Assembly (NCBI GenBank): GCA_046160825.1
Contig: JBJXHC010000042.1
Coordinates: forward strand, 1-26,292
Length of the DNA stretch: 26,292 nt
DNA from: JBJXHC01 sp046160825
GTDB taxonomy: Bacteria > Bacteroidota > Ignavibacteria > UBA10030 > UBA6906
Direction of reading: 5' to 3'
Positions 7,231 to 15,169 of the stretch are shown piece by piece. Within the stretch, counting starts at the first letter, position 1, and every line of letters begins with the position of its first letter. The notes under the pieces are model-generated. The model worked only from the letters and a program-made list of their open reading frames with translations. It made no database searches and was not told where the DNA came from. A program made the translations under genes and the position numbers.

Positions 7231-8823
7231 ATGTCGAATCATCTTCAATCCCGAACAACCGTCCTGCGCCTCACGGCGCTCTTGCTTGTCATCCTTGTTT
7301 TCGCTGTGGCGTTGGCACAGGACAATGCAGGCAAACTGTACCAGCGGGGCTACGACCTCATACTTGATGGAAAGTGGGCAGAGGCAAAAAAGACTTTTGA
7401 GGAACTGGTGAAAACTCATTCCACATCCACCTGGGTGGAGGGAGGACGGTATTGGCTCTGCCATGCGCGCGAGAAGCTCGGCGATTCTCCTGAACAGGTA
7501 TTTGAATGCTATAACGATTTCATCAAGGCATATCCCCGGAGCAAGTGGACAGGTGATGCAAAAGAAAATCTTATCCGGATTGGGTACCAGCTTGGGCGTG
7601 CAGGGAAACCGGAATACGAGAAGATCGTCCTATCCTTCCAGTCGGAAGAGGATGAGGAAGTACAGCTCACCGCATTGTACGCTCTGCAGAATATCGGTGG
7701 CGAAAAAGCATTTACAACCATTGTCGACTTATACAACGGGACGCGCAGTGAAAACCTGCGGAGCAAGATCGTTTATATACTGGGAAACTTCGAGTCGGGC
7801 AAGGCTCTCGCCAAGCTCCGTGAAATCGCAAAGAACGATGCAAGCGCGAAAGTTCGCAAGGACGCCGTGTATGCCATAGGCAATGCCGGCAACTCGGAAT
7901 CCCTCCCGGCGTTGGAATCCCTCGCCGCACTGAAAGATATCCTGCGCTCCAAGGGTGATACAGAGGTACGCAAGGCTGCTCTCTATGCTCTCGGAAATAC
8001 ACAGGGCGCCGACGCCACAGCAACATTGTTGGACGTGGCGAAAACGGAACCGGATGCCGAGCTTGCCAAGGCTGCAACGTATGCAATCGGCAATATGGAA
8101 GGGCGTGAAGCAACGCAAGCGCTTGAGTCTATACTCAAGGACGCAAAGAACCGTGATGTCCGGAAAGCCGCTCTGTATGCAATCGGCAACCAGGACAATG
8201 GCGAGGGCATCGCTGCACTGAAGCGCGTAGCCTTGACCGACACGGATGAAGAACTCCGTAAAGCCGCCGTATATGCAATCGGCAACAACGACAACAGTGA
8301 AGCAACAGCGGCATTGCAGCAGGTCCTTGCTTCCAAAGCTGATACGCGGACGAAGGAAGCTGCGCTGTATGCTTTGGGTAACTCGGGAGGATCTGAGGCG
8401 CGCAAAATTCTTACCTCGTATGCAAATGGAGAACAGGACGACCAACTTGCAAAGACGGCAGTCTATGCTCTTGGTAATTTAGGGGGTGAGGAAACATCCG
8501 GGGTATTAATGGACGTTCTTCGCAACTCCAAATCGATTGAGGTAAAGAAGGCGGCCCTCTACAAGCTCGCCGAAGAGCACGGCTCGGTGAAGTTCCTCGG
8601 TCAGGTGATCAAGGACGAAAAGGATGAGGAACTACGACTCGCAGCGGTCTACGCTATCGCCAACACGGAAGACGACCAGGCCGTGACGGTCCTGGTGGAT
8701 ATTGTGAAAAAGGATGCGAGCAAACGAATGAGAACGGCAGCGGTGAATGCACTCGGCCAGATCGGCACACCGAAGGCCCAGGACGCGCTGATGGAAATCA
8801 TCGGCGGAAAGACCAAGGAGTGA
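7231..8823 (+). CDS. exported TPR plus HEAT-repeat protein
   Basis: A 530-residue exported protein with a Sec signal peptide (hydrophobic core about residues 11-27, likely cleavage after ALA at 29). Residues about 32-125 are TPR-like helical pairs of the YbgF/CpoB kind (AYPRSKW). From about 130 to the end there are about twelve HEAT-type units, each built around (A/V)-x-YA-(I/L)-GN. The central units are exactly 32 residues long. No catalytic motif is visible, so it is most likely a periplasmic scaffold for protein contacts. GGAG precedes the ATG by 5-6 nt. It lies 12 bp after the anti-sigma gene, and its end overlaps the region just before the second HEAT-repeat gene. A PBS-lyase HEAT-like family match is expected. 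Confidence 0.88.
   Translation: MSNHLQSRTTVLRLTALLLVILVFAVALAQDNAGKLYQRGYDLILDGKWAEAKKTFEELVKTHSTSTWVEGGRYWLCHAREKLGDSPEQVFECYNDFIKAYPRSKWTGDAKENLIRIGYQLGRAGKPEYEKIVLSFQSEEDEEVQLTALYALQNIGGEKAFTTIVDLYNGTRSENLRSKIVYILGNFESGKALAKLREIAKNDASAKVRKDAVYAIGNAGNSESLPALESLAALKDILRSKGDTEVRKAALYALGNTQGADATATLLDVAKTEPDAELAKAATYAIGNMEGREATQALESILKDAKNRDVRKAALYAIGNQDNGEGIAALKRVALTDTDEELRKAAVYAIGNNDNSEATAALQQVLASKADTRTKEAALYALGNSGGSEARKILTSYANGEQDDQLAKTAVYALGNLGGEETSGVLMDVLRNSKSIEVKKAALYKLAEEHGSVKFLGQVIKDEKDEELRLAAVYAIANTEDDQAVTVLVDIVKKDASKRMRTAAVNALGQIGTPKAQDALMEIIGGKTKE
8080..8285 (+). repeat. in-phase 96-bp repeats inside the HEAT-repeat gene
   Basis: The 14-mer TATGCAATCGGCAA occurs at 8080, 8176 and 8272, exactly 96 bp apart, and encodes YAIGN of three successive 32-residue HEAT units. 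Flanking sequence is similar but diverged. The nucleotide identity suggests relatively recent unit duplication, or homogenisation between units. Confidence 0.8.
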
Positions 8824-8828
8824 GCATC

Positions 8829-9956
8829 ATGAAACACATCGGCATTCTGATCTTCGTGGGTATCTTCGCCGCCTGCGAGACCATCCCGGCACAAACGGTG
8901 ACGACCCACCCCCGACCGACCGATCCATTCGCACAACGGTGGCAATGGGGACTCAAGGAAGGCCTTGCCGCGCGGAATTCAAAGGGCTACTACATCGTGT
9001 ACAGCATCCAGAAGTTGATGGCGGAAAACAGCTACATGAGCACCGGCAGTTTCATGACCGGGACAATCACTACCTCATTCACACTTTACGATCTCATCAA
9101 CGGTGGGCGGTCCGTCGATTCAAATCTCACCGACGCCGCTGAAAAAGCGTTGCGCCGTATACGCAACAAGGGTCGCGCAGAGTTCAAGGTGATGAAAGAC
9201 CTCGCCATCATCATTGAGTATCCGTCAGGGAAATCGAATCCGGAGGATATCACTGACGTGAGTATCTGCAATATGGAACTGGAGTTCGACTTTGAGGGAA
9301 AGACGATACTCTGGTTGGGTCCGGCGGGAGACCCCGAGAGCTTTGCCATCCTGAAGAATTCATTTCCCCACGTGCGTTCCAGGGAACCGCAAGAGAACCT
9401 TGTTTCTGCGATTGGAGCACACAAGCCAACACAGGAATCGTTTACATTTCTTTCGGGCGTTCTGGAAGGCAGATACCCGACAGACACGCGCGAACAAGCG
9501 GCGTTCTGGCTTGGCTGGCATGCCACGCCTGCCGCACTAAAACTGCTTGCCTCCACCGCGCAAAACGACAACTCCGAGGATGTACGCGAGCAAGCAGTTT
9601 TCGGGATCAGTCAGATGGAAACACCGGAAGCATTGGACGCCCTCATTGATCTTGCCCGAAACGCCAAAGACTCCGAAGTGCGGCAGAAGGCGGTGTTCTG
9701 GTTGGGACAATCGGCCTCGCGCAAGGCCGTCGGTGAGGTGGAAGATATCGTAATGAACGACGCAGACGTCGAAGTTCAGAAGCAGGCGCTCTACGCGCTG
9801 GCAAACGCCGAGGATGAAAAAGGAGTCGAGTTCCTGATCAAGATTGCTCGTATGCATCCCAAACCCGCCTTGCGCAAGCACGCCATCCACTCCCTCGGAC
9901 AATCAGAAGACCCGAAAGCCATTGAAGCGATTATCGCGATTGCAAAAGGGCGGTAA
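8829..9956 (+). CDS. exported HEAT-repeat protein with novel N-terminal region
   Basis: A 375-residue protein starting with a hydrophobic export signal (residues 3-15). FAAC near residue 13-16 could be a lipobox, but cleavage after PAQ near residue 22 is also possible. Residues about 30-185 form a domain I do not recognise, with strand-rich segments such as FTLYDLI and ILWLGPAG. From about 190 to the end there are around five HEAT units marked by FWLGW, VFGISQ, FWLGQ, YALAN and HSLGQ. The ATG at 8829 has AAGGAG 8 nt upstream; a GTG at 8820 overlapping the previous stop is the alternative. It is the last gene of the sigma-factor operon and stops 9 bp before the convergent DUF5916 gene, leaving no room for a separate terminator. 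Confidence 0.85.
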   Translation: MKHIGILIFVGIFAACETIPAQTVTTHPRPTDPFAQRWQWGLKEGLAARNSKGYYIVYSIQKLMAENSYMSTGSFMTGTITTSFTLYDLINGGRSVDSNLTDAAEKALRRIRNKGRAEFKVMKDLAIIIEYPSGKSNPEDITDVSICNMELEFDFEGKTILWLGPAGDPESFAILKNSFPHVRSREPQENLVSAIGAHKPTQESFTFLSGVLEGRYPTDTREQAAFWLGWHATPAALKLLASTAQNDNSEDVREQAVFGISQMETPEALDALIDLARNAKDSEVRQKAVFWLGQSASRKAVGEVEDIVMNDADVEVQKQALYALANAEDEKGVEFLIKIARMHPKPALRKHAIHSLGQSEDPKAIEAIIAIAKGR

Positions 9957-9964
9957 GGCGCGTA

Positions 9965-11986
9965 TTAGAAATTCACCTCATACCCCACCTTAAAGAACTT
10001 CCCGCTGTTCTGGAAGCGTTCACCCTCCTGATTGAGAACAAGGTAGACACTGCTGCCCGCGAAGAACTCATATTGCAATAATGTATTCCACAGCCCGCGC
10101 TTGAAGTAATTATCCTTCTGCACGAACGAACGGAAGTAGAGTCGCTCCAACACCCGTACATCCATCTTCACACGAATAATTGTCTGCCGCACTTCCGCAT
10201 AACTCCGGTTGTTGAGCGTGACGTCCCACGCCAGCCGGTCCCAGAAAATTATCCGCATGTTGGCGTAAGGGTTCTTGAGATACGTGCCGAAGTAAGAACC
10301 GAAGTTGTAGCCGATGGTAAATGCATGGGGTCCGACCAAGATCTTGGCGCTGTGGTCTTGCAACACGTTACGCCGCTCCACAATGCCGTTCGATGTGAAC
10401 GCGTCGGGGCGATTGAGTTCGAGGCGATGCGAGACATTGAGATACTCCAGCACCTGGTTGGAGGCAAACAGACTCACATATTCCTGGTACATAAACCCGG
10501 CATCCAGCGTTCGAGCACGATAGTACGATGCATTGAATTCCATCTGCGAGAAAAGAGAGCGATTACTGACGTCGCGATAACCGGATTCGACATAGATCTC
10601 GTCGTAGTTCGTACCATAGTCATTGAAGAGCGTGGAGACATTGAACCCATCACCGAAACGGCGATACAATGCCGCTCCATAAAGCCCCCCGCTCCAGTTG
10701 CGCGGCAATGAGATTTGCATCTGATAGGCATGGCCGTCCCCGTTTGTTGCCCATTGTGGCTGCATTCTGAATCCCAGCGGCAATTCCACCCGCGCATCAA
10801 AACTTGCCGCCCGCTCAACCGCCCGTGTGTCGGAGTTCCGTCCATAGAGCAGCGTCGTTCCGAGTGTCACCGATTCCTGATTCCAATTTGATCTCAACAC
10901 CGTCAGGTGTCTGCGTTCGCTTATCCCGTCGCCATCGGAGTCCAACTCATCCTGCACCGAAACCACACCCGCTTTCACAGCGTTGCTACGGAATGTGTAG
11001 TTGCCTCCCCATTGTATCTCCTGGATCGCGCGACTGTAGAAAAGATTGATCGGGGTCCGGTAAATATCGAGGTCCTTGCTGAGAAACGGGCGTTTCTCCT
11101 GCAAATAAATCGACTGGCCATACAGTGAAAACTGAAACGGATCGGCTTCGAGTGTTGACTCATCGGTATTGAATGTTGCCTTCAGCTTGTGGCGATCCAG
11201 AGAGAGGTTCACGTCTCCGCCGGCTGTACCGGTTGACGCGTTGTTTTGTACTTTGCTCGCAACCACAAATGGGATAGCGGTAATCGACGGTGTGAGACTT
11301 TCTTCAAATGGTTCAATGTCCAGTTTATAGGTACTCTTCACTGTCAGTATTTCGCTCTGAGGCGTGAGCGCATAGAAATACGACGATCCGTCTTGCTTGT
11401 ACGCGAACAGCTGCAAGTCAATCCCAATCTGTTCGCGGTTCTTATTCTGAATCTTGTCCACAGGAATCTTGACCTCTGTTTCAATGTAGCCCGGCTCGGT
11501 GTCTGTCGCTTCACGGAAGACCGTGGATTTCACTTGCCAGACCCAATCCCACTCGAACGTCAGTGAGCGCTGGTTATACACTGCCATATCGCGCTGGTTA
11601 TCAATGAAATTAAAAATGAAGATATACCCATTCTCGTTCCTGTTCTCCAGATCAAGGACGATGAAAAACTCGTTCTCTTCATCCGAGCTGGCGTCCCTGA
11701 TCAACGATTGTCGAAGTACCTTGCTCTTCGGGTAGAACTTGAATGCAAAGTACAATGCGTCGGAGGACTGTCTGACATACGCCAAAGTGCTGTCATAGAA
11801 TTTCTCTTCCGACCGCGGAACAACGAGGTGAAAATCAGAGAACACCTTTGCCGTCGCCCATTCAGCATCTTCAATCTTTCCATCAATCACGGGAAACGTA
11901 TCGGACGAGAGCTCTGTCGTCCGCAGAAGATCCGGTGTGAGAATTCCCAGAATCACGATCGTGGACAAACGCCATATCAATTCCAT
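9965..11986 (-). CDS. DUF5916 outer-membrane protein with CBM9-like domain
   Basis: A 673-residue exported protein. After an N-terminal signal (about residues 1-22), residues 28-215 match the carbohydrate-binding family 9-like fold seen in DUF5916 proteins, with the hallmark PVIDGKIEDAEWATA and the FxxxFxPK-like strand YFAFKFYPK. Residues about 230-673 are a series of alternating aromatic and hydrophobic strands, typical of an outer-membrane beta-barrel. The last residue is Phe (GYEVNF), the usual signal for BAM-mediated insertion. GAGAGGAAG precedes the ATG. Members are common in Bacteroidota and relatives, often next to peptidases or TonB systems; none is adjacent here. Substrate and role are unknown; a surface-exposed binding function is an inference. 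Confidence 0.87.
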   Translation of the reverse strand: MELIWRLSTIVILGILTPDLLRTTELSSDTFPVIDGKIEDAEWATAKVFSDFHLVVPRSEEKFYDSTLAYVRQSSDALYFAFKFYPKSKVLRQSLIRDASSDEENEFFIVLDLENRNENGYIFIFNFIDNQRDMAVYNQRSLTFEWDWVWQVKSTVFREATDTEPGYIETEVKIPVDKIQNKNREQIGIDLQLFAYKQDGSSYFYALTPQSEILTVKSTYKLDIEPFEESLTPSITAIPFVVASKVQNNASTGTAGGDVNLSLDRHKLKATFNTDESTLEADPFQFSLYGQSIYLQEKRPFLSKDLDIYRTPINLFYSRAIQEIQWGGNYTFRSNAVKAGVVSVQDELDSDGDGISERRHLTVLRSNWNQESVTLGTTLLYGRNSDTRAVERAASFDARVELPLGFRMQPQWATNGDGHAYQMQISLPRNWSGGLYGAALYRRFGDGFNVSTLFNDYGTNYDEIYVESGYRDVSNRSLFSQMEFNASYYRARTLDAGFMYQEYVSLFASNQVLEYLNVSHRLELNRPDAFTSNGIVERRNVLQDHSAKILVGPHAFTIGYNFGSYFGTYLKNPYANMRIIFWDRLAWDVTLNNRSYAEVRQTIIRVKMDVRVLERLYFRSFVQKDNYFKRGLWNTLLQYEFFAGSSVYLVLNQEGERFQNSGKFFKVGYEVNF

Positions 11987-12613
11987 GAATGCTTCCTCTC
12001 GCGTTGTGTTCTGAATAGGATAAATACAGAGGGGTAACTAAGACTGATGTGCATAGATCGGTCACCGGATCGTTGATACGATTGCATGGAGCCGAGGGTA
12101 GCAATGTGCCGAGGATGGTGACCTGGGCTGGAACGGACTTAAGCGAATCCTGTCCACTTGAACCATACGGAGGTGCCGTACAAGTGTTGCAGAAAGACCG
12201 TGTCGAGTTCCGGATTAGGAAATGAACATTGAAACCCGTATCTTATTCCCACTGCAAAACAGCAACCCCGTCAGCCTAAATCAATAAGGTAATGCCGGGC
12301 TAACGTATGCCGTAACCGGTCAACCCGCACCAGCGGGCTTCCCCACAGAAGAGTATCGGGAGCGGACATTAGAGACTCGCTCTCCGATGATGCAGCAAGT
12401 TTGTGTCGGGAAGGATTGGTTGACCGCATTCTGTGTGTCCATTCGGGGGTTTCCCCTGAGCGACACTGAATCCAGCAAGAACGTCTCCTGAATTTTCCAC
12501 ATCGGCAATACACTTGCCTCCATTCTTGGCGCGTTTCAACGTTTTGTAGTCTGCATGGTCCATAGTGGGCGCACGCAGTCACAATTCTTTCATTACATTA
12601 CAAGGTTTTATTT
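11987..12613. other. 627-bp intergenic region with hairpins, no recognised gene
   Basis: This gap separates the divergent DUF5916 and helicase genes and must carry their promoters. Three overlapping minus-strand frames of 64-103 codons cover 12271-12582, but none has a recognisable motif or start signal. Visible structures include an interrupted stem (CACTTG and TACGG paired with CCGTA and CAAGTG, 12155-12186), GGAC/GTCC arms just before it, and a CCCGC-ACCA-GCGGG stem-loop at 12324-12337. An unannotated small RNA, a long structured 5' leader for the helicase, or a decayed gene are all possible. I cannot match it to a known RNA family. Confidence 0.4.
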
Positions 12614-14101
12614 ATGGGTTTTACCACACTTGGTCTTTCAGACCGAATCATGCAGGGAGTACGCGGGGCGGGTTACACCGTTCCGACCCCGATTCAGAAG
12701 CTTGCCATCGGGCCGGCGCTCGAAGGTCGCGATATCATCGGCTGCGCGCAAACCGGTACGGGCAAAACTGCGGCATTCGTGCTGCCGCTGCTTCACCGGC
12801 TGCTTGAGAGCCGCGTTGCAAACGTGAAGTTCCGATTGCCGCGTGCGCTCGTGCTCACGCCGACACGCGAACTGGCGCAACAAGTACACGATGCAGTGAC
12901 CACGTACGGTCGCTTTGCTGAACTCCGCCCGGTTTCAATCTACGGCGGTGTCAACATGGACAACCAGATCAAGCTGCTTCGCCGTGGGGCAGACATCGTT
13001 ATCGCCACACCGGGCAGACTCCTGGATCACATGCAGCGACGTACCATCGACCTCTCCGCCATTCAGGTATTGGTGCTGGATGAGGCTGACCGGATGCTCG
13101 ACATGGGATTCATCAACGACGTGAAGAAGATTATCGCGGCAATACCGACCGAACGCCAAACGATGTTATTCTCCGCCACGCTCTCAAGAGAGATTAATGA
13201 GCTTGCTGCACGCATCCTGAAGAATCCACACATGGTGGAAGCCGGCGAACGTCGCAACCCCGCCGAGACCATTGTGCAACATTTCTATTCGGCATCGCAG
13301 AATGGAAAGATGGACCTGCTTCTCCATGCACTAGAGAAGGAAAAAATGGAAAGCGTGCTCGTCTTTTCGCGCACCAAACATGGGGCCGACAAAATTTGCC
13401 GCCGACTCGATCGTGGGGGCATCAAGTCCACCGCCATTCATTCGAACCGCACACAAAGCCAACGCCAGCGCGCGCTGGACGGGTTCAAGCAGGGACAATA
13501 CCGTGTGCTCGTCGCGACGGATATTGCCGCACGAGGAATCGATGTCGACGGTATCTCGCACGTCATCAACTTTGACATTCCTCATTATGCCGAGGATTAT
13601 ATCCACCGTATCGGCAGAACCGGACGGGCAGGTGCCACTGGCGATGCAATCACCTTTGTCGCTCGCGACGAGCAACAGCACCTGAAGAAGATCGAGAGAT
13701 TTATCGGGAAAAAGTTTGTGGTGAAGGCATACCCGGACTTTACACCTCCGCCGCCTGTTGCGGGAGAGCCGAAGCAGTTCACAGCGAAACCACATATGTC
13801 CCGCAAACCGCATACCGGTGGTCGCACCCATCCATCGACAAGCGGAAGGCCACACGCGGGCGTACATGGAAACTCGACCAGCAGGCCACATACTTCCTCG
13901 CACACGCATTCGAGCGGGACGACACGCGTCCATAACACCGGAGCGAGCACGACTGCCGCAGCACCGCATCGTGGTGGCGAGAAGAAGTTTGCATTCCCTC
14001 GCAAGGGTAAGAAGAAACCAACCTTCGAGTTCGCGCGGAAGAAGAAAACGGCCAAAAGGCTTGAATCGTTTTCCTCTGATACAACCTGGTCGAACCACTA
14101 A
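12614..14101 (+). CDS. DEAD-box ATP-dependent RNA helicase, RhlE type
   Basis: A 495-residue RNA helicase that unwinds short RNA duplexes in ribosome assembly, mRNA decay or cold adaptation. The Q motif is near the N-terminus (GYTVPTPIQ). Motif I is AQTGTGKT (45-52), Ia is PTRELAQQ, Ib is TPGR, II is DEAD (156-159) and III is SAT (187-189). Motif V is ARGIDVDG and VI is HRIGRTGR (332-339). The compact core and RALVLTPTREL spacing match the RhlE group. Residues about 376-495 are a low-complexity tail, first rich in Pro, His, Thr and Ser, then strongly basic (KGKKKP), probably for nonspecific RNA binding. AAGG lies 8 nt before the ATG. The stop is 99 bp before the annotated start of the cytochrome gene. 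Confidence 0.95.
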   Translation: MGFTTLGLSDRIMQGVRGAGYTVPTPIQKLAIGPALEGRDIIGCAQTGTGKTAAFVLPLLHRLLESRVANVKFRLPRALVLTPTRELAQQVHDAVTTYGRFAELRPVSIYGGVNMDNQIKLLRRGADIVIATPGRLLDHMQRRTIDLSAIQVLVLDEADRMLDMGFINDVKKIIAAIPTERQTMLFSATLSREINELAARILKNPHMVEAGERRNPAETIVQHFYSASQNGKMDLLLHALEKEKMESVLVFSRTKHGADKICRRLDRGGIKSTAIHSNRTQSQRQRALDGFKQGQYRVLVATDIAARGIDVDGISHVINFDIPHYAEDYIHRIGRTGRAGATGDAITFVARDEQQHLKKIERFIGKKFVVKAYPDFTPPPPVAGEPKQFTAKPHMSRKPHTGGRTHPSTSGRPHAGVHGNSTSRPHTSSHTHSSGTTRVHNTGASTTAAAPHRGGEKKFAFPRKGKKKPTFEFARKKKTAKRLESFSSDTTWSNH

Positions 14102-14200
14102 CCACGGCGTCATATCACGCACTAAAGCCCATCGGCTCACGCCGGGGGGATTGTTGCTGTCCTTGTTCTGCTCATACTGGGATTTCTCGTTTACTTCACA

Positions 14201-15106
14201 ATGAAGTACCCTGACGTGCAACCAGCTCCAGTGATCACCGTTGAGCGAACCCCGGAACGCATAGAGCGTGGGCGGTATCTCGCGAACAGCGTTACTGTGT
14301 GCATCGACTGCCATGCCACACGTGACTGGTCAAAATTTGGCGGACCGATTATCGCCGGCACTGAAGGAAAGGGTGGGGAGGTGTTCTCCGAGGAACTCGG
14401 CGGTGTGCCGGGAGAACTGTATTCATCGAATATTACTCCGGCGGGAATTCCCGACTATACTGATGGCGAGTTGTTGAGAACATTTACGACGGGGGTGACG
14501 AAGCACAACAGGGCTCTCTTCCCTCTTATGCCCTATCATGCTTACAACAACCTGACACAGGAGGATGCGTATTCCATCGTTGCGTATATCCGTTCGCTTC
14601 CACCGATTGAAAACAAGGTTGAAGAATCGAGACTGAATTTCCCGCTCAACTTCATCGTCAACACAATGCCCCTCAACTCATATCAGCCAAAGCCGGAACC
14701 CGATCATTCCAATGGCATTGAGTACGGACGTTATCTTACCACCATTGCTGGCTGCGCTGGTTGCCACACGCCTGCAGTCAAGGGAGAACCCGTGCCGGGC
14801 ATGGATCTGGCCGGAGGATTTGAGTTTGTCTTTCCAGGCGGGACCATTCGTTCGTTGAATATCACCCCCGATGTCGAGACCGGGATTGGAAAATTGACAC
14901 GGGAGGATTTCATCGCCCGGTTCAAGGCATTTGCAAGCGAGGAATCAAAGAATGTTTCTGTAACTCCGAATGAATTTAACACGCCGATGCCCTGGTTCAT
15001 GTACGCTCAAATGACAGACCATGATCTTGGAAGTATCTACGAGTATCTCCGGACACTGAAACCTGTGACGAATCAGGTGGAGAAGTTCACGGCGAAGCAA
15101 ATGTAA
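14201..15106 (+). CDS. two-heme membrane-anchored cytochrome c (5' end uncertain)
   Basis: An electron-transfer protein with two c-type heme sites: Cys34-x2-Cys37-His38 and Cys185-x2-Cys188-His189, counted from the ATG at 14201. Met110 in FPLMPY and the methionine in TPMPWFMYA are likely axial ligands. The gene-duplicated layout, each half having RYL, a CxxCH and SxNITP, is typical of FCB c-type cytochromes. Starting at 14201 leaves no export signal. In the same frame just upstream (14144-14200) a membrane-anchor sequence is encoded (VAVLVLLILGFLVYF), but the frame has no ATG, GTG or TTG and is closed by a TAA at 14123. The true start is therefore ATT (14150), another rare codon, or is hidden by a frameshift at the six-G run 14144-14149. 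Confidence 0.85.
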   Translation: MKYPDVQPAPVITVERTPERIERGRYLANSVTVCIDCHATRDWSKFGGPIIAGTEGKGGEVFSEELGGVPGELYSSNITPAGIPDYTDGELLRTFTTGVTKHNRALFPLMPYHAYNNLTQEDAYSIVAYIRSLPPIENKVEESRLNFPLNFIVNTMPLNSYQPKPEPDHSNGIEYGRYLTTIAGCAGCHTPAVKGEPVPGMDLAGGFEFVFPGGTIRSLNITPDVETGIGKLTREDFIARFKAFASEESKNVSVTPNEFNTPMPWFMYAQMTDHDLGSIYEYLRTLKPVTNQVEKFTAKQM

Positions 15107-15126
15107 CCGGGGAAAAAGAAGTGATA

Positions 15127-15157
15127 CCGCGGAGGATTCGGGTCGTTTCCTCCGCGG
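15127..15157. terminator. bidirectional terminator between cytochrome and RND genes
   Basis: A perfect 10-bp GC-rich stem (CCGCGGAGGA at 15127-15136, TCCTCCGCGG at 15148-15157) with an 11-nt loop lies between the two convergent stop codons. On the minus strand it is followed by a T-rich stretch (complement of GGGGAAAAAGAAG), so it best serves the RND efflux transcript. It probably also ends the cytochrome transcript. Confidence 0.65.
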
Positions 15158-15169
15158 CAAATATGGTAC

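Noticed and set aside
12271..12582. Minus-strand frames of 64-103 codons in the helicase upstream region
   Set aside because: Three frames are open at once, none has a recognisable motif, and their residue make-up (Cys, Arg and Ser rich) looks like non-coding translation.
13331..14314. 327-codon minus-strand frame opposite the helicase tail
   Set aside because: It is antisense to conserved helicase motifs, with no family resemblance.
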